NCBI GenBank assembly: GCA_964591605.1
Contig: CAZQEN010000002.1
Span: forward strand, 1-55,687
Direction of reading: 5' to 3'
Length of the DNA stretch: 55,687 nucleotides
Source of the DNA: CAYLLT01 sp964591605
Lineage (GTDB): Bacteria > Planctomycetota > Phycisphaerae > UBA1845 > PWPN01
Below the pieces are notes generated by a model. The model was not told the DNA's origin. It saw only the letters and a program-made list of their open reading frames with translations, and did no database searches. Made by a program: the position numbers and the translations under genes. Positions 43,701-51,307 of this stretch are shown here, one piece after another (within the stretch, counting starts at the first letter, position 1; each line of letters begins with the position of its first letter).

Positions 43701-43968
43701 TGTAGCTCCCGTCGTTCCCGCTCGAGCTCGACATGTACATCATGTTCTCGACGCCGTTGACCTGCTGCTCGATGGGGGCTCCGACGGTGTCAGCGACGGT
43801 CTGGGCACTGGCGCCGGGATAGACGCAGGTGACCTGCACGTTCGGCGGGGTGATCTCGGGGTACTGCGCGATGGGCAGGTAGACGAGGGCCACGCCGCCG
43901 GCGATGGTGATGACGATGGAGAGCACCGACGCGAAGATCGGCCGATCGATGAAGAATCTCGAAATCAT
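40720..43968 (-). CDS. RND multidrug efflux permease, HAE1/AcrB type
   Basis: The start is set at ATG 43968 ([19 protein letters not shown]), the normal AcrB opening; a start 66 bp upstream lies in the adaptor gene. The 1082-residue protein has 12 membrane segments, two large periplasmic loops, and the [33 protein letters not shown] block of TM4 in two parts, containing the proton-relay Asp pair. It pumps drugs or solvents using the proton gradient. The adaptor gene lies 10 bp upstream; an outer-membrane channel gene is not in the window. Confidence 0.95.
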   Translation of the reverse strand: [1082 protein letters not shown]

Positions 43969-43978
43969 GGCCGGTTCT

Positions 43979-45187
43979 TTAGTCTCCGATTCCCAGGGCG
44001 ACGGCCGGCGCGGTCTGCGCGGGCTGCGTGTCAAGCGAGGAGGTCCGGCGCGGCTCGACGACCAGGCCGGGCCGGACGCGCTGAAGCCCGTGCGTGATGA
44101 CCCACTCGTGCGGACTCAGGCCCTTTTCAATGACGCGCAGGCCATCGTGCAGTGAGCCCATCTTGACGCTGCGGTGCTCGACGACGTTCTTCTCATCGAC
44201 CACCAGGAGATAGCGCTGTCCCTGGTCGGAGCCGAGGGCCCGCTCGGGGACGAGGACGGCGGTGTAAGGCACGCCGATCTGGAGGCGAATCCGGGCGAAC
44301 ATGCCGGGCGAAAGCATCCGGACGATGCCGGTGCCCTTGTTGTCGAAGATGGCGCGGACGGTGAGAGTACCAGTTTCCGGATCGAGGCGGTTCTCGACGA
44401 AGTCGATACGGCCCTTCATCGGGAAACCCTCGTCGCTGGCCAGACCCAGATAGACGGGAATCGTGGTCTCCTGGTAGTTCTTCATCTCCCCCTGAAGGAT
44501 GCTGGAGCGCACGCGCAGGACCGTCTGCTCGTCAACGTTGAAATAGGCATAGATGGGGTCGAGGGTGACGATCCGGGTCAGCAGCGTGGGCTGGCCCTGG
44601 CCGCCGATGACGAGATTGCCCACATCGACGTAGTTGCGGCTGACGCGTCCGCTGACGGGGGCCTTGACGGTGGAGTAGTCGAGGTCGAGCTGGGCCTGCT
44701 CGACAGCGGCCTGGGCGGCCTGGACGGCGGCGCGTGCGGCGTCGCGCTGGGCGAGGGCGCGGTCGGTTTCGATGGGTGAGGCGGCCTGGGTTTTGAGAAG
44801 CTCAGTGAGTCGCGAGGCCTCGATTTCGCGCTCCCGCAGGGCGGCCTGGGCCTGGGCGAGCTGAGCCTTCGCCTGATCGAGGTTCGCCTGGAACGGCCGG
44901 GGGTCGATCTGAAAGAGGACGTCGCCCTCCTTCACGTCGGCGCCCGGCTGGAAAAAGATCCTGTCGAGGTATCCGCCGACGCGCGCCCGGATGTCGACGC
45001 TTTTGAGGGCTTCGACGCGGCCGGGGAATTCATCGTAGTCGGTGACTTCGCGGACGACCGGCTGGGCCACGGTGACCACCGGCGGCGGGGGCGGCACGGC
45101 GGCGGGAGTTTTCCGGGCGCAGCCGCTGAGCATGAATATCGCCGTGCCGACAACGACGGCACCGGCCCTCTGTGAGCGCTTGGTCAT
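43979..45187 (-). CDS. RND efflux periplasmic adaptor (membrane fusion protein)
   Basis: The ATG at 45187 gives a lipoprotein signal ending FMLSGC. The 402-residue body has the lipoyl half-motifs (VDIRARVGGYLDRIFFQPG; STVKAPVSGRVSRNYVDVGN) around an Ala-rich coiled-coil hairpin, then beta-barrel and membrane-proximal domains (MLSPGMFARIRLQIG). It links the inner-membrane pump to an outer-membrane channel. It is the first gene of the operon with the RND permease. Confidence 0.93.
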   Translation of the reverse strand: MTKRSQRAGAVVVGTAIFMLSGCARKTPAAVPPPPPVVTVAQPVVREVTDYDEFPGRVEALKSVDIRARVGGYLDRIFFQPGADVKEGDVLFQIDPRPFQANLDQAKAQLAQAQAALREREIEASRLTELLKTQAASPIETDRALAQRDAARAAVQAAQAAVEQAQLDLDYSTVKAPVSGRVSRNYVDVGNLVIGGQGQPTLLTRIVTLDPIYAYFNVDEQTVLRVRSSILQGEMKNYQETTIPVYLGLASDEGFPMKGRIDFVENRLDPETGTLTVRAIFDNKGTGIVRMLSPGMFARIRLQIGVPYTAVLVPERALGSDQGQRYLLVVDEKNVVEHRSVKMGSLHDGLRVIEKGLSPHEWVITHGLQRVRPGLVVEPRRTSSLDTQPAQTAPAVALGIGD

Positions 45188-45367
45188 GAGACGTCTTCTC
45201 GCTGGCTCCTCAGGCAACCCCGGCAAGCCCATCGGCGGTGAAATCCTGGTGCGGCGGGCACGCGGCACGTCAACCCGAGCAGGAAAGCCCCAGCCACGGG
45301 GCGAGGGGGAGGTCCCCCACGGCGGGCATGGGGCCCGCCGCCCCGGTGCAATCCGAACAGCCGGCGG

Positions 45368-45373
45368 ATTATA
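45368..45373 (-). promoter_or_regulatory. -10 box of the RND efflux operon
   Basis: TATAAT on the minus strand lies 181 bp upstream of the adaptor ATG, implying a long leader. No clear -35 is seen at 17 bp. The leader is GC-rich with a CCCATGCCCGCC segment; I do not recognise a riboswitch. Confidence 0.35.
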
Positions 45374-45427
45374 GCGGCTGATCAGCGGGGATGCGGTATC
45401 GGCGCGTCAACGCGCCGGGGGCTGGGT

Positions 45428-45433
45428 TAGAAT
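45428..45433 (+). promoter_or_regulatory. -10 box placing the alpha/beta hydrolase as leaderless
   Basis: TAGAAT is followed by exactly 6 bp and then the ATG at 45440, so transcription would begin at or next to the start codon. Confidence 0.45.
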
Positions 45434-45439
45434 GCCGGC

Positions 45440-46471
45440 ATGGATCGGCAGATCGATCAAGCTGGGCTGTCCGGTTTCCACCGCCGCCGCAAGGTTGGGC
45501 GACGATTCATCGTCGGAGTGGTCCTCGTCGGCTGTCTGGTCCTGGCCGGCGGCCTGAGCCTGCCCTATTGGCTCGCGCGAGCGATCGTGGCGGCGCCGAA
45601 TCGAGGCAGGTTGCTGGTGGCGGTTGAACGGGTGGACCGGTCGGAGCTGGCGCGGATGGAGGTTGAGCGCGAGATTCGCGTGACGGTTGGACCGCCGGAC
45701 GCGTCACTCTCGATGTGGGTCATGGCCCCTCCCCACGTGAGCACTCGGCCGGATGGTCAGGGTGGGATGGCGACGGTGCTGGTCCTCCACGGAATGGGCG
45801 ACAGCAAGCGATCGATGGTGTCGGTTGGGAAGATGCTGATGGGACTCGGGTACCGCGCCGTGCTGATCGATCTGCGCGGGCAGGGCAGCTCGACCGGGAA
45901 CTGGCTGACGTACGGGGTTCGAGAGTCGGCCGATCTCGTGCAGGTTCTGGATGCATTGACCCGCGACGGCTTCGTGGACGGGGCCGTCGGCGTGTATGGC
46001 GCTTCGTATGGTGCGGCGACGGCGATCCAGCTCGCGGGGCGTGATGTGCGGGTGCGGGCGGTGGTGGCGGTGGCGCCGTTCGCACGGATGCGGGATGTCG
46101 TGCCGGTTTCGGTGCGGCATTATCTTCCGGGCGGGCGGTTTCTTCCGGATGGGCTGATCCATCGGGCGATCGACCGGGCGGGAGCGATGGCCGGGTTTCA
46201 GCCCGATGAAGCAGAGCCGGTGTCCGCCCTGGGCAGGACCTCGGCGGGGGTTCTGCTGATCCATGGTCGCCGTGATGCCAGGATCCCGGTTTCGCAAAGC
46301 GAACTGCTCGCGCAGGCCGCCGGGGACCGCGCGCGGTTGATCGTTCTCGAAGAAGAGGATCATGACTCGATCATGCGGGACCGCTCGGGGGTGATTGCGC
46401 GGGAGACGGCCGCGTGGTTTGGCGAACATCTGAAGGGCCAGTTCACGGAGATCACTGTTCCTGGCCATTGA
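45440..46471 (+). CDS. Alpha/beta hydrolase with N-terminal membrane anchor
   Basis: The 343-residue protein has one membrane segment near residue 25 (FIVGVVLVGCLVLAGGLSL). An alpha/beta hydrolase fold follows: VLVLHGMGDSKRSMV (oxyanion region), GVYGASYGAATAIQ (nucleophile Ser in G-x-S-x-G), HGRRDARIPV (Asp) and EEDHDSI (His). Esterase, thioesterase or peptidase activity is possible; substrate is unknown. Divergent from the RND operon. Confidence 0.88.
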   Translation: MDRQIDQAGLSGFHRRRKVGRRFIVGVVLVGCLVLAGGLSLPYWLARAIVAAPNRGRLLVAVERVDRSELARMEVEREIRVTVGPPDASLSMWVMAPPHVSTRPDGQGGMATVLVLHGMGDSKRSMVSVGKMLMGLGYRAVLIDLRGQGSSTGNWLTYGVRESADLVQVLDALTRDGFVDGAVGVYGASYGAATAIQLAGRDVRVRAVVAVAPFARMRDVVPVSVRHYLPGGRFLPDGLIHRAIDRAGAMAGFQPDEAEPVSALGRTSAGVLLIHGRRDARIPVSQSELLAQAAGDRARLIVLEEEDHDSIMRDRSGVIARETAAWFGEHLKGQFTEITVPGH

Positions 46472-46528
46472 GTCTGACCGCATCCACGAGGGGGACGTCA
46501 TCCGGTCGCGGGAAGGTCCGGCGTTGTG

Positions 46529-46660
46529 GCGTGCAAGGCCCCTCACCCTTGACTCGCCAGGAACGCATTCGCGTTCAAGAGCGGCGAAGCCGCCTGGCGT
46601 GTCAAGGGTCACTGACGATTGGGGTTCTGATGATGGGGGGGCCGGAAGTGTCAGGGCCCT
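46529..46660. repeat. Half of the nested palindrome carrying a 63-bp insertion
   Basis: With the insertion and one TCA removed, the stretch GCGTGCAAGGCCCCTCACTG and the following GACGATTGGGGTTCTGAT match 21288-21324 at 35 of 37 positions. The left half of the host palindrome is not recognisable. Confidence 0.75.
46546..46608 (-). mobile_element. 63-bp MITE-like element, copy 2, with 3-bp target duplication TCA
   Basis: Ends CCCTTGACTCGCCAGG and CCTGGCGTGTCAAGGG pair at 15 of 16 positions. It is the reverse complement of copy 1 (21165-21227) with about five differences over 63 bp. TCA flanks it at 46543-46545 and 46609-46611, and the uninterrupted sequence occurs at 21303. Confidence 0.75.
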
Positions 46661-46813
46661 GGTTCGTGACCGGCGCGGGAAAGCCGTCGACTTGGGATGC
46701 CGGGCAAGGTAAGCTGGAGTCGGATCTTGAGGCGGCATCATGTGTGTGTCCCCCCACATGCGAGTTCAACCGCGCGTTCTTCGTCTGCGTCTCATCAGAC
46801 AGGAGTTGGCATC

Positions 46814-47893
46814 ATGACGCCCACAGAGCGCTCACGTCGCGATTTGCTGAAGGCCACCACCATGGCTGCGGCCGCATCGGCGTTGCCGCCGGCGGCCGGG
46901 GCCGCCCTGACTGAATCGCGGCCGAGCGCGACTCAGCCGAGCGCGAGCATCCGCAACTACCACCCGAAGATGGGCTACCGGCGGCTGGGCAAGACCGAGG
47001 CGTTTCTCTCGGAGATCAGCCTCGGCGGGCACGGCGGCAAGACGCCGGAAGACCGCATCCCCGTGCTGGCGAAGGCGGCCGAACTCGGTATCAACTACCT
47101 GGATACGAACATCGTCGAAGAGGTGGCGATGTATGCGCAGGCGTTCAAGACGCTCGGGCGCGGCATCCGCGAACGGTTTCACATCGGTTTTGCCTCGTGG
47201 CCTGAGAAGCTCACGTCGGAGTATGAGTCGGAGCTGTCGCGCGAGCGGTTCGCCCGCGAGATCAACAACCGGCTCAAGGCATTCGGCGTCGAGCAGCTCT
47301 CGCTGTGGCGGCCGGTCGGGGCGACGTGGGGCGAGGGGCAGCTCAAGCAGGAGACGATGTACGACGTGAGCCCGCGCGTGCTCGACATGGTGGTTGAGAC
47401 GTTCGAGAAGGCGCATGCCCAGGGCAAAGTGCGGTGGCTGGGCGTCTCGGCGCACAATCCGAAGGTGTTCCGGCGGGTGCTGAACGAATATCCACAGTTC
47501 TCGGTGATCCTGTTTCCGTACATGTTCCTCACGAAGCCGTATCAGGGCGACAGTCTGCTGGCTCTGGCGCGTCAGAAGGACGTGGGCGTGATCGCCATCA
47601 AGCCGTTCGCGGCGGGGACAGTGTTCGCGCAGAAGCCGGCGATGATCACGGGGAACCTCGACACGCGGGCATCGGTCCTGCTGCGGCGGATGCTGCGGGA
47701 ACAGCGCGTGACGGCCATCATCCCCGGCGTGCACACGCCCGAGCAGCTTGCCGAGAACGTGAAGGCCTCGCACGAGCGCGCCACGCCGGAAGACGAGCAG
47801 GCCGAGCAGACGCTGCTGCGCGAGTGCATCGAGAACTTTCACGCGCACCTCACACCGGAGTACCGGTGGCTGCACCGGTGGGAGATGGTGTGA
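46814..47893 (+). CDS. Tat-exported aldo/keto reductase-like protein
   Basis: The ATG at 46814 follows AGGAG. The N-terminus SRRDLLKATTMAAAASALPP is a twin-arginine signal. The rest has aldo/keto reductase features: YRRLGKTEAFLSEISLGGHG, LGINYLDTNIVEEVAMY, KVRWLGVSAHN and GVIAIKPFAAGTVF. The usual catalytic Tyr lies in VAMYAQ. The 359 residues are typical of planctomycete Tat-linked members. It is translocated folded, presumably with its cofactor. Confidence 0.85.
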   Translation: MTPTERSRRDLLKATTMAAAASALPPAAGAALTESRPSATQPSASIRNYHPKMGYRRLGKTEAFLSEISLGGHGGKTPEDRIPVLAKAAELGINYLDTNIVEEVAMYAQAFKTLGRGIRERFHIGFASWPEKLTSEYESELSRERFAREINNRLKAFGVEQLSLWRPVGATWGEGQLKQETMYDVSPRVLDMVVETFEKAHAQGKVRWLGVSAHNPKVFRRVLNEYPQFSVILFPYMFLTKPYQGDSLLALARQKDVGVIAIKPFAAGTVFAQKPAMITGNLDTRASVLLRRMLREQRVTAIIPGVHTPEQLAENVKASHERATPEDEQAEQTLLRECIENFHAHLTPEYRWLHRWEMV

Positions 47894-48003
47894 GTGGCAT
47901 GCCGTAACGTCGGGCCTCCGTGGCCGACGACGCAACCTGACTTCGCCGGGCACAGAGGCCCGGCGCTACAGATGGTATTCCTTTCGTTGTTGCCGCCCTC
48001 GCA
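47894..48003. repeat. Two inverted hairpins between convergent genes
   Basis: CGCCGGGC/GCCCGGCG (47944-47965) is a perfect 8-bp stem. The imperfect CGTCGGGCCTCCGTGGCC-type hairpin at 47908-47929 is a related copy in opposite orientation. They lie between the reductase stop and the dus stop and may act as a bidirectional terminator. Confidence 0.6.
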
Positions 48004-49014
48004 TCAGGCGACCTGGAGGGTGGACCGTTCCTGCGCGGCGGCGAGTTCAGCGTGGAGCAACTCGATGCAGGCGTGGTAGTCGGCGGGCGTCTGGATGAAG
48101 CGGATGCGCTCGCGGAACTGCGGGCAGGGCGGCAACTTCCTGATGTACCAGCTCGCACGCTGGCGGAACGCGATGCAGGCCAGACGCTCGCCGCGGATAC
48201 GCTGCAGGTGGGCGAAATGCACGTTCATGAGGGTGATGCGCTCGGCGGGCGCGGGCGGCGATGGGATGCGGCCCGTCGTCAGGTACGCGTGCGTATCGCG
48301 GAAGATCCAGGGGTCGCTCAGGGCGGCCCGGCCGATCATGACGCCGCGGCAGCCGGTGTGATCGAGCATCCGCTTCGCGTCGTGCGGGTGGCAGATGTCG
48401 CCATTGCCAATGACCGGGATTCGTTTCACCGCTTCGACAACGCGGGCGATGCCGTCGAGGCTGGCCTTGCCGCTGAACTTCTGAGCGGCGGTGCGGCCAT
48501 GGATGGTCACGCCCGCCACCCCCACGTCTTCGAGCACGGCCGCGAGCTGTGGGGCGACGATGTGGTCGTGGTCCCAGCCGAGGCGCATCTTGACCGTCAC
48601 GGGTACCTTGACGGCGCGAACGACCTTTTCCGCGAGCCCCGCCGCCACCGCCGGGTTCCGCAGCAGCGCTGAGCCGCCGTTCTTCTTGCATACCTTGTCC
48701 ACCGGGCAGCCCATGTTGATGTCGATGACGGCGGCGCCGTTCTCCTCGCACCACTGGGCGGCATTGGCCATCTCGTCGGGCTCGTGGCCGTAGAGCTGGA
48801 TGCACAGCGGCCGGTCGGCCGGCTCGGTTTCGACGAGTTCCATGCTCTTGCGCGTCTGTCGCAGCAGCCCCCGCGGGTTGATCAGATCGCTGCTCGCCAG
48901 CCCCAGCCCCCCGAGCGGGCGCACGGTGAGGCGGAACGCCAGATCGCAATAGCCGGCGATCGGGGAGAGGAGCAGGCTGCTGGAGAGTTCGACGGGTCCC
49001 AGGTGGAGCGGCAT
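48004..49014 (-). CDS. dus: tRNA-dihydrouridine synthase
   Basis: The 336-residue protein has the FMN-binding TIM barrel of Dus: LSPIAGYCDLAFRLTVRPLG, INMGCPVDKVCKKNGGSALL with the catalytic Cys in NMGCP, VTVKMRLGWD, TIHGRT and VIGNGDICHPHDAKRM. It reduces specific uridines in tRNA. Two adjacent ATGs occur; the second (49014) lies exactly 6 bp after a TAAGAT box and is preferred, the first (49017) would add one Met. Confidence 0.93.
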   Translation of the reverse strand: MPLHLGPVELSSSLLLSPIAGYCDLAFRLTVRPLGGLGLASSDLINPRGLLRQTRKSMELVETEPADRPLCIQLYGHEPDEMANAAQWCEENGAAVIDINMGCPVDKVCKKNGGSALLRNPAVAAGLAEKVVRAVKVPVTVKMRLGWDHDHIVAPQLAAVLEDVGVAGVTIHGRTAAQKFSGKASLDGIARVVEAVKRIPVIGNGDICHPHDAKRMLDHTGCRGVMIGRAALSDPWIFRDTHAYLTTGRIPSPPAPAERITLMNVHFAHLQRIRGERLACIAFRQRASWYIRKLPPCPQFRERIRFIQTPADYHACIELLHAELAAAQERSTLQVA

Positions 49015-49020
49015 CATCGT

Positions 49021-49026
49021 ATCTTA
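49021..49026 (-). promoter_or_regulatory. Candidate -10 box adjacent to the dus start
   Basis: TAAGAT on the minus strand is followed by 6 bp and the ATG at 49014, matching the spacing seen at hicB and at 45440. Confidence 0.4.
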
Positions 49027-49059
49027 GACTCTTAGAACCACGGAATCCGAAGCCCTGAA

Positions 49060-49225
49060 ATGCCTAATGACTAAGCCCCAATGTCTAATGAAGCACCAAT
49101 AACTGAATTCCTAATGCCTCAGGGCGGCGGGGTCGTTGCGGCGGTCGGACATTCAGGCATTGGGTCATTGGGCATTCTTTAGACATTTAGTCATTAGACA
49201 TTCGTCATTCATTCGTCATCGATGC
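49060..49225. repeat. Short-period CATTAG/TCATTAG intergenic repeat
   Basis: Many variants of CCTAATG, CATTGGG and GTCATTAGACATT run through the stretch between cysH and dus, AT-rich against the surroundings. The left and right halves are rough inverted copies. It resembles the strings at 2100-2185. Confidence 0.65.
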
Positions 49226-49226
49226 G

Positions 49227-49958
49227 TCAGATTCCACTGCCGGCCTCGTGGACGTGAAGGCCGCATTCGGTTTTGTCGAAGCCGGCCCAGCGGCCGCTGC
49301 GGGGGTCCTGGCCGGGTTTGACTTTCGTGGTGCAGTAACCCTCCTCGGGGTGGCATCCGATGCTCAGGTAGCCCTGGGCGCGGAGCGGGTGGTACGGGAG
49401 GTCATTCTCCTGCAGGTAGTAGTGCACGTCTTTGGCCGTCCAGTTGGCGATGGGGCACAGCTTGACGAGGCCCTTGTGGTCGAGCTGGACGATGGGCGAG
49501 TTGCGGCGGGTGGCCGACTGTTCGCGGCGGATGCCGGTCAGCCACGCCCGCAGGTCCAGCTCGCGCTTGGCCCGGTCGAAGGGTTCGCGCTTGTTCATCG
49601 CGCAGCAGGCGTCGGGGCTCGACTGCCACATCTTGCCGTGGATGTCGAGGAAAAACTCCTTGCGCAGAGCCGGGCGATAGACGTGCAGGTTCAGACTGAG
49701 GCGCTGCCTGAGCATCTCCATGAACGCGAGCGTCTCGGGGAAGAGAAAGCCGGTGTTGACGGCGATGACCTTGATGTCGGGTTTGACGCGGGTGCACAGG
49801 TGGAGCATGACGGCGCTGTCGGCGCCGAAGGAGGAGGAGACGGCGATGTCGTCTCCGAATTCGTTGACCCCCCAGGCGATGATGTCGAGCGCGTCGCGCT
49901 GTTCGAAGACGGCGTTGAGCGAGTCGAGGTCGTAATCTGCAGCAATGTCGGTTGCCAT
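49227..49958 (-). CDS. cysH: Phosphoadenylyl/adenylyl-sulfate reductase
   Basis: The 243-residue protein has the PP-loop SSSFGADSAV near residue 41 and VNTGFLFPET near 67. CC at 118-119 (DACCAMNKREP) and the C-terminal KTECGLH (Cys 232) are present. A second cysteine pair is at 202 and 209. CC plus a second pair suggests an iron-sulfur APS reductase rather than the cluster-free PAPS type, but the pair is spaced C-x6-C rather than C-x2-C. It reduces activated sulfate to sulfite with thioredoxin in the cytoplasm. Confidence 0.9.
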   Translation of the reverse strand: MATDIAADYDLDSLNAVFEQRDALDIIAWGVNEFGDDIAVSSSFGADSAVMLHLCTRVKPDIKVIAVNTGFLFPETLAFMEMLRQRLSLNLHVYRPALRKEFFLDIHGKMWQSSPDACCAMNKREPFDRAKRELDLRAWLTGIRREQSATRRNSPIVQLDHKGLVKLCPIANWTAKDVHYYLQENDLPYHPLRAQGYLSIGCHPEEGYCTTKVKPGQDPRSGRWAGFDKTECGLHVHEAGSGI

Positions 49959-49994
49959 CAGGGTTTCACACCTTGGGCCCGGGTCGCACGGGGC

Positions 49995-50023
49995 ATTATA
50001 GCAGCGGGGCCGGGGGCGCCCAA
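49995..50023 (-). promoter_or_regulatory. Promoter of cysH
   Basis: On the minus strand TTGGGC (50023-50018) and TATAAT (50000-49995) are separated by 17 bp, 36 bp before the cysH ATG. Confidence 0.55.
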
Positions 50024-50034
50024 CCGGGACGGGC

Positions 50035-51294
50035 TCAGCCGGCGGGTTTCATGCCGTCGGTGAGCTTGTCGAGGTTATCGGCGGCGATGGAATCGCCCTC
50101 GGCGAGGCCGGAGAGAATCTCGACCTGGCCGCTGCTGGTGCGTCCGAGGGCGACGGTGGTGGCACGGAGACGGCCGTCGATCACGCGAAAGACCCGGCCC
50201 TGACCGGCGCCGGGCTGGACCTGGACGGCGGAGACGGGCACCCAGACGGCCGCGGGCTGACTGGCGGCGGGAGCAGAGGATGGAGCCTCTAACAGGAACA
50301 CCACCTGGGCGGACCCTTCGACGCGAAGGTAATCATCCGGATCGTCGATGCGCACCTTGACCTGGACGGTGGCCTTGGAATAGTTCGCGCCGGGATCGAT
50401 CCACATGATGTGACCCGAGTACCTGCGGTTCTTGTAGGCCTCCGGGGTGATCTGGCAGGGCATGTTGTCGCGAAGACGGGCGATGTCGAGCTCGCTGACG
50501 TCGACTTCGACGCGAAGGGCCTCCATGTCGGCGATGCTGGCGAACTGCGAATTGGCCATGGCGCCGCGTCCGCCCTCGGCAGCCACGAAGTCGCCCACCT
50601 CGACGTTGCGTTCGAGGATCACGCCCTCGATCGGGGCGACGACTTCGCAGTCTTTGAGCATCTTCTGGGCCCAGTCGAGGGTGGCCTGATCCATCTGGAC
50701 CTGGGACTCGGCCTCGCGGAGGGCGCGCTGGGCGTCGGTAAATTCGGTCTCCGGGGCGCTCTGGCGATCGTAGAGGCTCTTGATGCGGGCGAAGTTAAAC
50801 TTCTGAAACTCGAGGCTGGCCTTGGACTTGGCGAGCCGGGCGGCGGCCTCATCCCGGCGGGCCCGGTAAATGACGTCCTCGATGTGGGCCAGCACCTGAC
50901 CCCGCTTGACGCGATCGCCCTGCTCGAAATGGAGGGCGACGATCTGGCCGGAGACCTTGGTGGAGACCTGCACGCGATGGTCGGAGACGATCTTGCCGGT
51001 GGCGGTCAGGACGGGGGGCGGGGTGTTGTCGCGACGGGCGGTGACCTGGATGAGACGGACCGGGGTATCCGCCCGGGCAACGGCGGTGGTCTGGGCGACG
51101 ACGTCGGCGACCTTCTCACGATTGATGTAAACCCATGCGCCCCCGGCAGCTATGAGTACGAGCAGAAACAGCGGCCAGAGACGGCGGCGGCTTCTGCGGC
51201 CGACGTATCCAGCGGCGACGGGGCGCTGGTCTTTGGGGATCCGGAGCGACTGAAGCTGGGAGCGAATCTCGGGTGTCGTGCTCATTGCTGTCAT
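50035..51294 (-). CDS. HlyD/MacA-type periplasmic adaptor
   Basis: The protein of about 419 residues has one N-terminal membrane segment (LWPLFLLVLIAAGGAWVYI). The adaptor domains follow: VSTKVSGQIVALHFEQGDRVKRG (first lipoyl half), a coiled-coil hairpin with KSKASLEFQKFNFARIKSLY, and VVAPIEGVILERNVEVGD (second lipoyl half). It pairs with the upstream FtsX-type permease to link inner and outer membranes. Either of two nearby ATGs (51294, 51285) could be the start. Stop of the permease lies 13 bp upstream. Confidence 0.9.
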   Translation of the reverse strand: MTAMSTTPEIRSQLQSLRIPKDQRPVAAGYVGRRSRRRLWPLFLLVLIAAGGAWVYINREKVADVVAQTTAVARADTPVRLIQVTARRDNTPPPVLTATGKIVSDHRVQVSTKVSGQIVALHFEQGDRVKRGQVLAHIEDVIYRARRDEAAARLAKSKASLEFQKFNFARIKSLYDRQSAPETEFTDAQRALREAESQVQMDQATLDWAQKMLKDCEVVAPIEGVILERNVEVGDFVAAEGGRGAMANSQFASIADMEALRVEVDVSELDIARLRDNMPCQITPEAYKNRRYSGHIMWIDPGANYSKATVQVKVRIDDPDDYLRVEGSAQVVFLLEAPSSAPAASQPAAVWVPVSAVQVQPGAGQGRVFRVIDGRLRATTVALGRTSSGQVEILSGLAEGDSIAADNLDKLTDGMKPAG

Positions 51295-51307
51295 TGTATG
51301 GCGGAGG

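Larger units (their letters stand above)
46472..46813. other. Intergenic region with a palindromic element and inserted 63-bp element
   Basis: This 342-bp region contains the truncated nested palindrome at 46529-46660 with the second copy of the 63-bp element. No gene is supported. Confidence 0.6.

Noticed and set aside
45188..45367. Riboswitch in the long leader of the RND efflux operon
   Set aside because: The leader is long and GC-rich but I could not identify any conserved riboswitch core or clear terminator/antiterminator pair.
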